Shown one piece after another: positions 20,861-31,340 of a DNA stretch of 64,000 nucleotides (positions are counted from its first letter, which is position 1; each line of letters begins with the position of its first letter). Source of the DNA: Sepiola atlantica. Taxonomy: Eukaryota; Mollusca; Cephalopoda; Sepiida; Sepiolidae. The notes beneath the pieces were generated by a model, which saw only the letters and a program-made list of their open reading frames with translations, ran no database searches and had not been told where the DNA came from. The position numbers and the translations under genes are program-made. The DNA lies in the NCBI GenBank assembly GCA_963556195.1, contig OY744519.1, positions 112,632,581 through 112,696,580 of the forward strand, read 5' to 3'.

Positions 20861-20984
20861 GAACTACTGTTCTCATCTTGGATGTTATTCTCACAACGTT
20901 TCAGCCGATGTAAGCTTCAGACTTCATTCGTTGTGAGAATATCATCGAAGATAAGAACAGCAGTCCGAATAATCCAAATAATAC
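20849..20984. repeat. Imperfect palindrome of a dispersed repeat
   Basis: TTGGATCATTCGAACTACTG, TTCTCATCTTGGATGTTATT, CTCACAACG on the left are mirrored on the right by CGTTGTGAGAATATCATCGA, AGATAAGAACAGCAGTCCGA, ATAATCCAA. The two arms meet over a loop containing CGATGTAAGCTTCAGACTT. Part of the same unit (TACATCGATCGAAACGTTGT, then AGTCCGAA) occurs once at 45893-45945, and a related trace (GAACTGTTCTCATCATCTTG) at 14463. This looks like a dispersed element that has been inverted on itself. Confidence 0.7.
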
Positions 20985-21350
20985 ACAATATCTATTGTAT
21001 ACAATTAATTAAATATAAATTGCTATTTGACCTATAGCTAAAGGAAAATTTCGGGGTCATACATTTCCAAAGAATATTCGTGCATAAATGACTATAATAG
21101 ATCCGATAGGATTTGAAATCAGCAAATTTCATTGGCCATCACAGTCTTGATTCAGCCAATCATGCAACTCCTTAATAAATATCAGAAAATATTTTATGGG
21201 ATATTTCTTTTGAGATGGAAGGAAAGGTAAGGTAATTAGGTGAACAGATAACTATGGTAACTAAACACATACACAAGAAAATTCGGACAGAAAACTAAAC
21301 CCCCTTCAACATGAAATACTTTTAGTGTACACATGTTAAAGTACACATTT
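20985..21350. other. No feature recognised
   Basis: AT-rich spacer before the LINE copies. Confidence 0.45.
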
Positions 21351-21354
21351 TACC

Positions 21355-21925
21355 AAGACCAGAAAAATGCTGGCGTTACATAGGATAATATACCGGAACC
21401 AGTGAATGGACAGGATATATCTATCATGAAAAGAAGGCGGGCTAGATCTCACTGAAATCAACCATGCTTATAGAGCCACCATAGTAAGCATGGGACAGTA
21501 TATCAGAAGCTCTACAGATATGACAATGGGAATGGTGAGGGGTCATCATGAACATCTATCCCAACATACCTCAGTCACAAGGCTTGCTGAAAACTTTGCT
21601 GGAGTTATGCTGGAAAAATTACTGAGAGCTACAACGAACCATCCACCCAGACTGCGAGAAAGAAGAGAGAGCAAAAAGGAAATAAACATTATACTGCTTG
21701 TGGTAAGTGCAACTGGCCTAATGCAAAAGAGCATTAAAAATATTTAGACACAATCCCTCGAAGACCAAGCTGTAGCGAAATACAGATAGCAGCCCTAAAA
21801 GGGACAACGTCTATCCTAAAAAAGCCTTCGGATATAAATTTAAATCATAAGGAAATCAAGTGTTAGCTCCAGGAAGGAGACCCTTGATCTCTTCAAATTA
21901 ACTGAAATAAAATAAAATAAAAAAA
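21355..21925 (+). pseudogene. Truncated REL-endonuclease LINE, first copy
   Basis: The plus strand reads in parts AGLDLTEINHAYRATIVSMG, QYIRSSTDMTMGMV and ATNHPPRLRERRES, then jumps to KEINIILLVVSATGL-KSIKN and the 3' untranslated end (GTGTTAGCTCCAGGAAGGAG, then ACTGAAATAAAATAAAATAA). In the second copy the coding segment with the zinc knuckle and nuclease lies directly before that end, so this copy has lost it by internal deletion. The tail block is about 93% identical by eye to 22564-22768. Confidence 0.65.
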
Positions 21926-21939
21926 AGTAAACATTCTAC

Positions 21940-22785
21940 AAACATGAGAAGTTTTAACTTTCTAACAAACAATTTACTCACCCAAAATACCTTTCACCAA
22001 GAATATATAGACAAAGAGGCTTCATTGCAATGGCTCAATAATGGTAGACTTTCATTTGATGAGGAAAGAATTATTATAGCCGGACAAGAGCAAGGCGTAT
22101 TCACAAATGGATTAAAAAAATGGATGGCCTTCAAACAAATGGTCAGTGTAGATTTTGCCACTCAGCAATTGAGAGTCCGAGTAACCTAATGTCTTGATGC
22201 CAGATCCTACTAGCTGATGGCCACTACACTGCCCAGCACAATAAAGTATGCAAATACCTCCATTGGAAGATCTGCGGAGAAATGCAGATCGACAAATCGT
22301 CGAACATCTGGGAACATGAAACTTCACGCATAACATCAAACGGAAAGGTGACAGTGTTCTATGATTAAGACATACAAGCGGGCAGATACATAAAAGACAA
22401 AGTCATCAAGCAAGACATTGTTATCTAGAATAAACCTGAAAGGACGGCTCTTATTATAGATGTAACTGTCCCAAATGACTATAGCCTCAATAGAGCCAAA
22501 CGTAAGAAGATCACCAAATATCAGGACCTCAAGAATGACTTAAAAGCAACATGGTCTCTAAATGAAATAAACATTATACTGGTTGTAGTAAGCGCAACTG
22601 GCCTAATAAAAAAGAGCATTAAAAATATTTAGACACAATCCCTAGAAGACCAAGCTTTGGCAAAATACAGATAGCAGCCCTAAAAAAGACAACGTCTATC
22701 CTAAAAAAGCCTTCGGATATAAATGTAAATCATAAGGAAATCAAGTGTTAGCTCCAGGAAGGAGACCCTAACTGAAGTACACTTT
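21940..22785 (+). pseudogene. REL-endonuclease LINE C-terminus, second copy
   Basis: This is the C-terminal part of a non-LTR retrotransposon protein of the R2/R4/NeSL type, whose restriction-like nuclease cuts the target. Readable parts in order are EASLQWLNNGRLSFDEERII, a zinc knuckle CRFCHSAIESPSNLMS-stop-C, LADGHYTAQHNKVCKYLHWK, TSNGKVTVFYD, QAGRYIKDKVIKQDIVI, TALIIDVTVPNDYSLNRAK and KYQDLKNDLKATWSLNEINI. The IID-VP block with the preceding KxDIV and following K-KY fits the PD-(D/E)XK fold, but the P before D is Q here. Frameshifts and at least three stops break the frame. Exact clade is uncertain. Confidence 0.75.
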
Positions 22786-24405
22786 TTTTTAAGGTTAAAG
22801 TCAAGAAAAAACTGTCCTGGAAAACTAAAAAAACTAAAAACTAAAAAATGCGAACATTTAGAATTCATATTTTGAATGTTTGTGTTGATATTTTCTCTAT
22901 CATTTATGGTAACACCATGCAAAAAAAGTAATTATATGCTTACTTGTGAGTTTAAATAAATCAAAGATGATTTAATGACAAAATTGAAAAAAGAAATTGA
23001 AGATCAATAATGTGTTAGCCATTAACCTATCGAATAAATCACGAGGGAAATAAAAAATCATTGAACTAACTTTTGATGACTTATTGAGAAAGTTTACCAA
23101 AAATGTTTTTTTTATTTTTCCCCCCTGAATGAAAGAGGTCGTATAATTGGAGAGATCAGAAGAATGGCAATTCTCTTCAAAAGGGGCAGTAAAATATGCA
23201 GAGAAAGACAAAGCATGATCTTTAGTAGAATAAATAAAAGTAACGAATAAAAGTTAATTGCAAATGTTACTATAAATCATCTTTTATCAAATCGTTTAAT
23301 GCCAGGTTAGCCGTTCTCATTCGTTGACTTTTCGCTGAACATTGAAGATGAACAAACCAGTAAACGAGGTAAGAGATGAGGATCAGCTATGATAAATAAT
23401 TTCATTGACCTGCGCCATATCACTAAACATCTTTCGTTGAGATTTACCACATTCAACCACATAGTGCTTTTTCTAACTGCATTACAGATTATGAAGAATA
23501 AAGCAAATACTTCCAAGGGGAGATAATTCTGCTGCTATTAGAATAAATAGCGAAATATAAGACTACACAAATATACGATTTGAATTTTGGGTGCTTGTAT
23601 AATAAAAAGCCGAAAAAAAGTTTTTTTTTGTCTTTTAGTGTTGAAGAGGTAAATAAGAGACAGGTATCTCATCACAACAGCTCTAGCTTTCGAACAATAT
23701 TTTTCTAACCCTAACTATTTTATGTCTAATCAACGTTCTCCTTGCCCAGTAGCCACATGTGCAACGCCAATTAAAGCCATCAGTTTTGATTACTGAAAAA
23801 TCGTGTTTAAAATTCGTTGTAATTATACAAGCACCGAATTTTATTTAAAATCATTCTATTAGAATCATTTTCCAGCTCATTTCTTATTTTCACACTTCTC
23901 CACATTAATAGTTTTCTAGGTTAGAATAAAATTCTACAAAGTCAGACAATCGTCGCATAGTTGTACGAACTTACGATTGTTTTTTTACATGAAATGAAGG
24001 TGCGGTTTTTGAAATTGTTTTTGTAAAGAAACAATGGATGCATTACTTTTACAGCATAGTTTTTCTTTGAAAAGCAGAAATGATTACTCTAACTACACCT
24101 CTATACTAAAAAATATGAAATTATGTGTGTGTTGGAGGGAGAGGGCAACCCAGATGGCTACTAACTGCTTACCACTGGGTAATTCCAACTATCAGTCTTA
24201 AAATCTTCCATTCAAACCATAACAGTGCAGTGCTTCATCGTAAACTTCATGGGTCAGTATAATTTCAGATGGAAACAATTAAAAGATTTAAGGTGGATGT
24301 TGGGACTTTTTTTACAGGTGTTTCGTTTTTTACACTTGTAAGTTAAGATGATTGTTTATGAAATTCTGAGAAATATATTGAAAAAGAAAAAAAAACATTT
24401 AGAAA
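22786..24405. other. No gene recognised
   Basis: AT-rich, with short minus-strand frames that show no recognisable motif. CTAACCCTAAC at 23706-23716 is a single telomere-like match and not an array. Confidence 0.45.
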
Positions 24406-24411
24406 GAAGCA

Positions 24412-24464
24412 TTATTACTTTTCCTTGACGCATTTTCATAAAATGCGTCAAGGAAAAGTAATAA
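24412..24464. repeat. Perfect 25-bp hairpin with 3-nt loop
   Basis: The left arm 24412-24436 (TTATTACTTTTCCTTGACGC plus ATTTT) and right arm 24440-24464 are exact complements, with loop CAT. A perfect stem of this length is far beyond chance in AT-rich DNA, since it includes the mixed block CCTTGACGCA. No terminator role is expected in animal DNA. Confidence 0.95.
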
Positions 24465-25785
24465 AGTAATAAAGACATAGTCCAGAAGGAAACATGTTAA
24501 CATCCATATTAAATCGTTTCTATAGTGAAGTTCTGATTCATGGGGAGATAACTCTGTTGGTTAATCAGTTTGCTATTAAATTTACAGCAAAGTGGAAGTA
24601 AATCTGATTTTACCAAAAATTAGAAATTTGTACAACAGAGAAATATTTTAGGGTAAATATTTTTTTTAATTACATTAAATTTTTAAATTATTTTAATGGC
24701 AAAAATCATTAGAAAGTATGTTTTTAAGCAAAAATAATTCATTTTGAACTAATGTTCGATGTATTTTATGTCTACTTTGTTGCAGATTATCAAAAAAAAT
24801 GGTTATTTAGTTTAAAAAAATATTTTTGTAATGTTTTCTTATTATGTTATATTCATTTCTTTAAATTTATAAAACCCATATTCAGTTTTTAAAAAATCCT
24901 TTAGACTTATGTGAGATTTTTGACATTGTAAAAACTACTGCTTTAGTAATGTGTACTCTGCCTATTCTTTTTTTTTGTTAACAAATCACATGTTTCTATT
25001 TGTGCATGGACAGATAAACTCCAAAAACACTGTAACTGTTTAAGAGTATATAGATTCCCTAAGCTACTTATTTTTCTTATATTTTCCCAAACTTATCATT
25101 GGTTCTTTCTCTCTTGGTGTGAAGTTAATGTCGGACAACTCGTGGAAAATCTATTGTGAAGACATTGCTAGAATTTACAGTCATTTTAAATTTTGGAATT
25201 AGAAAATTTTGTGCAATAATTGGTACTAAAGTGTAAGCTGCACATGTTGAAGACAATCGATACATCGAACAATTTAAAATACTCCTTCATTGAATACTTT
25301 CCAGTCAATTAACAATCCGAGAGTATTAAAAAAGTTTCCAAAAGTCCAGAAACAACGGACATTTAGACCGTGGTTAACCTTTCTGTGCCTTTTATATTGT
25401 GCAAGATATACCAGCCGTTTGGGAAAAAATTGATAATTACTTTGACATTCTTTCAAGTATTTAATAGCAGTAAAATACAATAGATAGTCGTTTCTGTGTA
25501 CTATTGGTAGGTTTGAGAGCTGGAGACCATGGATGATTGGACACTGCCGGAATATTGGAAGAAAATACCTTGCATCATGATGATTTGTGCCGAATTGAAA
25601 AATTGAAACATCTTAATGCAGCTCAGTGCCCTTTAATACCTCGAAGACCGTGAGATGAAGAATTGTAACAGTGATGTAGAAAGCAATGATTAGCAGAAAG
25701 GATATGTACAAAAGGGGTGTAGAAAAAGGTGTGGCAATATTCTGGCAAGTTTCCAGCAATAAAATGCGGACTTTGACAAGAGAGA
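24465..25785. other. No gene recognised
   Basis: AT-rich, poly-T/poly-A tracts around 24650-24970. The left end of the mariner-like element below may lie in 25500-25790, but I could not find its inverted repeat. Confidence 0.4.
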
Positions 25786-25789
25786 TGGG

Positions 25790-26570
25790 CCCTGAGTGAC
25801 GACTATGAAAAAAGCGTTGAACAGTGATGTTCACTACTCATCATACAAGAGTCGCAAATGCCAACTATTAATCGGCAAGTCCAAGAGAAACACGGTTTAT
25901 AAAAGTCGAGAAATTCCACAAGATCAAACACCCAGTCGAGCTGGGGATGATGTAGTTCTTCTCAGAACCAGTTACACTATGGACAGAACAACATGTGACT
26001 TGCCTAAAGTCTCCACAAAGTCCCACCTGTGATGGTCTTTGAATATGTTTACAGTAAAGTCCACATCATGCAGCCCCACATCTTCAGAAATGGACTCAGA
26101 CTTAATTCAGATGGCTATATTAGGTTGCTGTCTACTGTTGTCAAGCGTTGGGTGGCTGCAGGACTCAGATCTCTGTCATCCCTCCAGGAAAATCTAAAAA
26201 AATTTGTCAGAACTTCCACGACTTTATCAGTCCCAACAACTGTTCCCCATCCCCAACTCGCCTGATTGCAACCCTATGGATCATTCTGTGTGGGACGCAG
26301 TTGAGAAAAATATCAACTGTACCACCTGCAACACGGAAGACGAGCTGATTGCCAGGAACAAATTGGTGTAGAGACGTTTCTTGAAGGACACATGTTTCAG
26401 GTTCAGATCCAGTCTGCAGGGCGTGGTGGCTTCTTCAAATGAGCTGTAGTCGGCAAAAGTACATCTAAGAGATGCATTTCGAATTTTGAGAATACATTTA
26501 TTATTGGTCAATATATGTCGTTTATTCTTTCCTTTCCAAAGTGTCAAATTTGTCCCGAACACCCTCTGTT
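25790..26570 (+). pseudogene. Decayed Tc1/mariner-like transposase and right end
   Basis: Frames joined only by eye give the order typical of IS630-Tc1-mariner transposases: MVFEYVYSKVHIMQPHIF, then RLNSDGYIRLLSTVVKRWV, then LPRLYQSQQLFPIPNSPDC and NPMDHSVWDAVEKNINCTTC, then a NTEDELIA block. The SPDCNPMDHSVWDAVEK stretch is the diagnostic region around the last catalytic residue. At least three frameshifts and stops inactivate it. AATTTGTCCCGAACACCCTC at 26548-26567 is a plausible right terminal repeat; the left one was not found. Confidence 0.7.
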
Positions 26571-26800
26571 CGTCATTTATCTAAAACCATGTGATTTGCA
26601 AATGCGTAATTCTGAAGTACATGACCATTGTCGTTAGATCTACATGAAACGATATAAATATGAAGTTTCCTGACGTCACAATAAATAAATCTAATTCGTC
26701 ATTTTTTTTTTTATTCATGTCTGATTAGGTCAGATCATTTACCCTAAAAAAAATCTGCCTATTTTGTGTGCTGTTCAAAATTGTACTCATAATTTTCTTT
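26571..26800. other. No feature recognised
   Basis: AT-rich spacer. Confidence 0.4.
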
Positions 26801-26803
26801 TTT

Positions 26804-26852
26804 TTAACATATTTTACCCCAAATAAGGTAGGCCGCCACTGTAGACGTGTGT
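26804..26852 (-). mobile_element. Very short 3' tail of the jockey/CR1-like LINE
   Basis: TTTTACCCCAAATAAGGTAG, GCCGCCACTGTAGACGT is nearly identical to 29706-29740, the extreme 3' end of the LINE there. This is a strongly 5'-truncated insertion or a tail-only relic. The short plus-strand frame at 26768-26953 spans it and is not a gene. Confidence 0.75.
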
Positions 26853-28690
26853 CTTCTTTTCTGAAGTTAATTGATTCATTTGGAAAATGGATACATGAAA
26901 TTAGAAAGAAGAATTTTACTTCGATTAAACCTGAGTTACAAATAATATTTTAATTCATCATTGAATTAAAAACATGAAAACATATGGTAAATAGTTAAAT
27001 ATTTTTTACACAGAATGTCCTCACCCTTTCAATGGAAAAAGAGGCAATTTTTTCTCCACCATTTTCTGAAATTAACACATGATAATGACATGTCAAATTC
27101 GACAATTTATTTGTTTATTTTTTTTTGTCAGGAAATGTCTGTCATAGAAAGATATTGAAAATGATTTTAAAAAATATGAAAAATTTCCCCCACAAAATGT
27201 CCAGACAAACGTATAATAAAATAATTTGTTTATTTTATGATTGTTTTACTGAAGTGGCAAAAAAAATCATGATTTTTCGTTTGTTAAAAAATCAATAAAA
27301 GCAATAACTATTATTACAAGAATGGCTTCTTGTAGTTCAAAACACACACGTACGTTTCTTTTTTATTATTTTCTCTAAAAAAATCTTCAGATTTTCTTGG
27401 CATGAATGTTCAAATGCTTGCTCTTCAGTGGTAGCAGGTCTGGCACGGCACCATTCACTCAACGACTCAGCCTGATAACTGAACTTGTCATTTTCATAAA
27501 AATGCTGAGTAATACTGAACTTAATAAGTTTGTCTATGTTTCGAAAAGATATAAGGTTTCTGATATTTTTTTCGCTGTGGTAGACAAAAATAGTGTTTGT
27601 TGTGAGTGTCTTATAAGAAGGAACCAGAGATTAGAGCTCAGTTGGGCATCCTCCATGGAAATGCTGATAGAGTAGAGAGAGACTACCAACGTCAAATCTG
27701 TAAGAAAGATTCTGTACAGAACAGAAGAGATCAAGCCCCACCAGATTTCAGAGTCGATTTTGAAATCTACCTCGCCAACGAAAAGTAGTATCAAATAAAA
27801 GAGTGATTCTTTCCTGAAAGATAAATATACTTAATGGCGCAATAAAGAAAATCTTGCTCCACCCTCTATAAAAAGAAAAAAGATAAAATGCCATGAAACT
27901 AGTGCTTTTAAACAAGGGTTAATTATTTGATAATTAAATGCTTGGAATGAATAGATGATTGGTATTGACCATTGGTATTAAGCAAGTGTTTGTCTAAGCT
28001 ACTGTCCAATTCGGACAAACGAAAGCTTTTGGTAAAAATAGACTACAAGTAGAGATGGTACCATCTATCTCTAATCAACCTAACTGGAATGGATTATTTT
28101 ACCAGTGGTCTGAACGCCTTATTCATTTATTATTATCTGAAAGCTTTATTCATCGTTCTCTTACTTATAATGTTGTCAGAAAAGAGATATAAAGTTGTCT
28201 TTAACAGTAAAAACATACTAAAATAAATTATTACTGCACATGTGCGTTAATCTGACCCAAACTCAATTTCCATCAAAAATATACGTCTTTCAAGATCATT
28301 ATGCTGTTAAATATGAAAGCTTCTATTAAGAAATATATAATTTAATACATTAATGCTAAAAACTTCATTAAAATGGGAAAATTCTCTAATTTTAAATGAT
28401 TAAAAGTATGAAAAGATTCATTGTCAACTACAAGGTTTACAGTTTTACATTTTTTTTATAATAGATAATAATTATATATTTAATTATTATTTTATCATAA
28501 TTATTCCCGCACAAAACACTGTAGGAAAAAAACAATGTTATATATAAGTTTCAATGGCTTTTGGGAGAATGTATCTCACACAATAATAAAAAGAACTAAT
28601 TGTTAAATCGGTTTTACTACCACAACACTTTCCTGTAGGCTCACCTTGCATCTCTCTGACATCAGCTCAATTTGCGAACATCTAAAAAAC
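26853..28690. other. No gene recognised
   Basis: AT-rich. Overlapping frames at 27406-27794 on both strands have a more balanced composition than their surroundings, but no domain I can name. They may be relics of an unclassified repeat. Confidence 0.4.
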
Positions 28691-28692
28691 AA

Positions 28693-29147
28693 GGTTTTGT
28701 CAGGACAACCTGGCATGAGGATACTTCACCATACAAGTAAACCATGACGAAATATTCAAAACAACATAGTATGTGAAGCCCAAATAAGATCCCCTCGACG
28801 CATCTATACACTGGCTCATATGTGAAATGGTGCGCTTTCTCCTAGTGATGTTTTCTCAAGTAACAACATATAGCTGGATACTCCACCAGACCAGATTAAT
28901 TATTTTGCTGGAATCTAGCAAGATTCAGAATTGAGCACAATAAAGATAAAGTATAACATAGTTAAGTGGCCAATTGGGGAGAGGAAAATAATGTTCTTCA
29001 CTGCTTTACTCACTCAACGTTTGAGAGATAGAGGAGAAATCTAGATTCAACACTCGGATATATATGTATCTCATATAGAAATAAAGTGTTAGTCCCAGAA
29101 AAAGACCCCTTGATTTATGAGAACTTACTGAAGTTAAATGAAAACAA
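28693..29147 (+). mobile_element. SINE-like element sharing its tail with the REL LINE, copy 1
   Basis: The body (ACAACCTGGCATGAGGATAC, AAGCCCAAATAAGATCCC, TGGATACTCCACCAGACCAG, CCAATTGGGGAGAGGAAA, CTCAACGTTTGAGAGATA) aligns along its whole length with 56495-56932. The last 85 bp or so (CTCGGATATATATGTAT, AAGTGTTAGTCCCAGAAAAA, CCCTTGATTTATGAG, ACTGAAGTTAAATG) also matches the 3' untranslated end of the REL LINE at 21.84-21.92 and 22.71-22.78 kb. Not coding. A shared 3' tail is how SINEs borrow a LINE's machinery. Confidence 0.8.
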
Positions 29148-29449
29148 AAGTATATATCTATATATAGTAGTATTATATCACCTTAACTAAAAGATGAGAA
29201 TAAAGATTGTAAATATACAATGTCTATTAAGTCATCAGTTGCTCAAAACAAGGTGTTTCAAATAAAAGATATCTATTTTTCCTTCCTTAAACCATGGTTT
29301 TTCAAAGAATAAAATCTTGTCGTCAGAGGAATACAAACAGATAAGTTGGTAAGGAAATTACAAAAAGTCATGATTTGAGAAGATATAACGATAATATAAG
29401 AGAAAGATAAATATAAAATGTCTAGTGCAAAGAGAAGAGGTTGAAAATA

Positions 29450-29650
29450 TTAGAAAAAGATCATCGTTGAAGGCGTCATGAAAATTGTAGCAGCAGGTTT
29501 AAAAACGGTAAATCCAGGAATAATTGGCATAAAAACTTGTAAAATCCATTGAATATTTGGAGAAGCCAAACCATTAAAAGGCCCAAATAATCCAGTTAGA
29601 AAAGGTTGCAATGTAAAAGTTTACGATGTTAGTTGTGCATTAAATGCCAT
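29450..29650 (-). pseudogene. Short hydrophobic frame with one internal stop
   Basis: From ATG at 29650 the minus strand gives nine codons, a TAA, then about 52 open codons: TFTLQPFLTGLFGPFNGLAS, then PNIQWILQVFMPIIPGF and KPAATIFMTPSTM. Composition is Pro/Phe/Gly-rich and hydrophobic, unlike the chance Lys/Asn/Ile frames nearby. It lies just beyond the LINE's poly(A) and inside the inverted repeats, so it may be a relic of the host element's own gene. I do not recognise it. Confidence 0.35.
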
Positions 29651-29651
29651 T

Positions 29652-31340
29652 TTAGATTTCCATGGGCTTTCCAAATATAGTTTTTTTTTTTTTTTTTTTA
29701 ATATAGTTCACCCCAAACAAGGCAGGCCGCCACTGTAGACGTAAAGGGCTACTGAGAAAAAAGAAAAGGGGAGAAGACAGGGGGCGGTCAACATAGACTG
29801 GGATCTGCGCAGCGAGATGTCTGTTTACATTAGTTTTAAACTTCTGCATTTCTTTACTGTCGGGGAAACAGGGGGCAGGAAGGGAGTTCCAGAGGCCAGC
29901 AGTACGAGGAAATAAGCTATTTGAGTAGAAGGCTCTCCGACATCTGGGGACTTCCACAGTGAATGAATGAGATTTAGTTGATTGTCGAGTTAGTCTAGCG
30001 AATTTCCGTCGAGGGGGCACCAGAGTAGCCAATTCATTGGAGCATAATCCATTGAAGTATTTGTAAAACAAGCACAAGGATGCCACATTGTGGCGATGGG
30101 ACAGAGGCTGGAGCTTGGTTGACAGTGAGGGACCTATTAGGTTTGCGATTCTTTTTTGGACCTTGTCAAGGAGGGAGAGACTAGTAGATAATGCGCCAGC
30201 CCAGATGTGACAACAATACTCCATGCATGGGCGGATGGTTGCTTTGTAGAGATACAGGATAATGCAAGGTGTGAGGAGTTTACTAACACGGTAGAGGGAG
30301 CCAACCTTCTTTGCGGCAGCCTTGGCAATGTCTTCAATGTATTTGTTCCAATTGATGTTACCTGTGAAGGTTAAGCCGAGGAGTTTGAATGATGAACTTT
30401 CAAGTAGGGTGTTATTTGCCATGACTATCGGTGGTTGCAAAGGTTCCTTGTAATTATTGAAGGAAAGGAGCTTTGTCTTTGCGGCATTAAAAGTTACCAA
30501 CCATTTGTGACCCCAATCCACTACAGCCTGGAGGTCATTTTCTAAAGATTCAGCCATTGCCTCGGATATGATTGCGTCGGTTTTACCAACATGGCGAGAG
30601 TAAAGGGTGGTGTCATCAGCAAATAAACCAATCTCAGACTCTATGCCATCAGGGAGATCGTTTATATAGATCAGGAACAACAAGGGTCCAAGGATAGATT
30701 CCTGGGGTACACCAGCATTTATGTCATCTTGCATAGATGAGCGGCCATCGAGGACAACCTGGATTTTTCTTTTGTTTAGGAAGGATCTAATTATATTAAG
30801 TAATTGCCCACTAATACCGTATGAGCGTATTTTCAGGAGAAACCCTTTATGCCAAACCTTGTCAAAGGCTTTGGATATATCTAGGGCTACTGCTCTAGCT
30901 TCTCCTGCCCCGTCGAGTGCATGATACATGCGCTCAGAGATGACCGTTAGGATGTCTGCAGTAGATCGTGCTTGTCTAAATCCATACTGGCGGTCGGAAA
31001 GAAGTTTAGCATCAACTAAGTGCCGTACTATCGCTAGATTGATTAGGGATTCAAAGATTTTAGCAAAGATCGGCAGCAGACTGATTGGGCGATAGTTTTG
31101 AGGATCGGTTCTATTCCCAGAGTTCTTGAAGACTGGTACCACAGAGGCAATTTTCCAGCTATCGGGGAAGCAAGATTCAGCTAGACACTTATTGTAGAGT
31201 TTGGAGAGGACAGGGGCCAGTTCAGCAGAGCATTTCTTTATTACTATTACTGGTATAAGATCAGGCCCACAAGCTTTGGAGGTGTCAAGGTTTTTTAATG
31301 ACGTCTCTGACCTGGGATAGGGTGATGACCAGGTTATCAA
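29652..31340 (-). CDS. LINE reverse-transcriptase ORF, 562 codons
   Basis: This encodes the RNA-directed DNA polymerase that copies the element's RNA at a nicked target. Motifs: CGPDLIP at 24-30, NYRPISLLP at 82-90, YGFR at 119-122, LDISKAFDKVW with a catalytic Asp at 153-163, GVPQESILGP at 210-219, and FADD with the catalytic Asp pair at 240-243. After residue 330 comes the connection/C-terminal part (LYKATIRPCMEYCCHIWAG, RTAGLWNSLPAPCFPDS). The usual GVPQGS is GVPQES here. The first 16 or so residues lie after the frameshift and are not native. The frame reads through the 3' tail and poly(A) (IKKKKKK) into flanking DNA. Jockey superfamily or CR1 group is likely; the clade is not certain. 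Confidence 0.85.
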   Translation of the reverse strand: MITWSSPYPRSETSLKNLDTSKACGPDLIPVIVIKKCSAELAPVLSKLYNKCLAESCFPDSWKIASVVPVFKNSGNRTDPQNYRPISLLPIFAKIFESLINLAIVRHLVDAKLLSDRQYGFRQARSTADILTVISERMYHALDGAGEARAVALDISKAFDKVWHKGFLLKIRSYGISGQLLNIIRSFLNKRKIQVVLDGRSSMQDDINAGVPQESILGPLLFLIYINDLPDGIESEIGLFADDTTLYSRHVGKTDAIISEAMAESLENDLQAVVDWGHKWLVTFNAAKTKLLSFNNYKEPLQPPIVMANNTLLESSSFKLLGLTFTGNINWNKYIEDIAKAAAKKVGSLYRVSKLLTPCIILYLYKATIRPCMEYCCHIWAGALSTSLSLLDKVQKRIANLIGPSLSTKLQPLSHRHNVASLCLFYKYFNGLCSNELATLVPPRRKFARLTRQSTKSHSFTVEVPRCRRAFYSNSLFPRTAGLWNSLPAPCFPDSKEMQKFKTNVNRHLAAQIPVYVDRPLSSPLFFFLSSPLRLQWRPALFGVNYIKKKKKKTIFGKPMEI

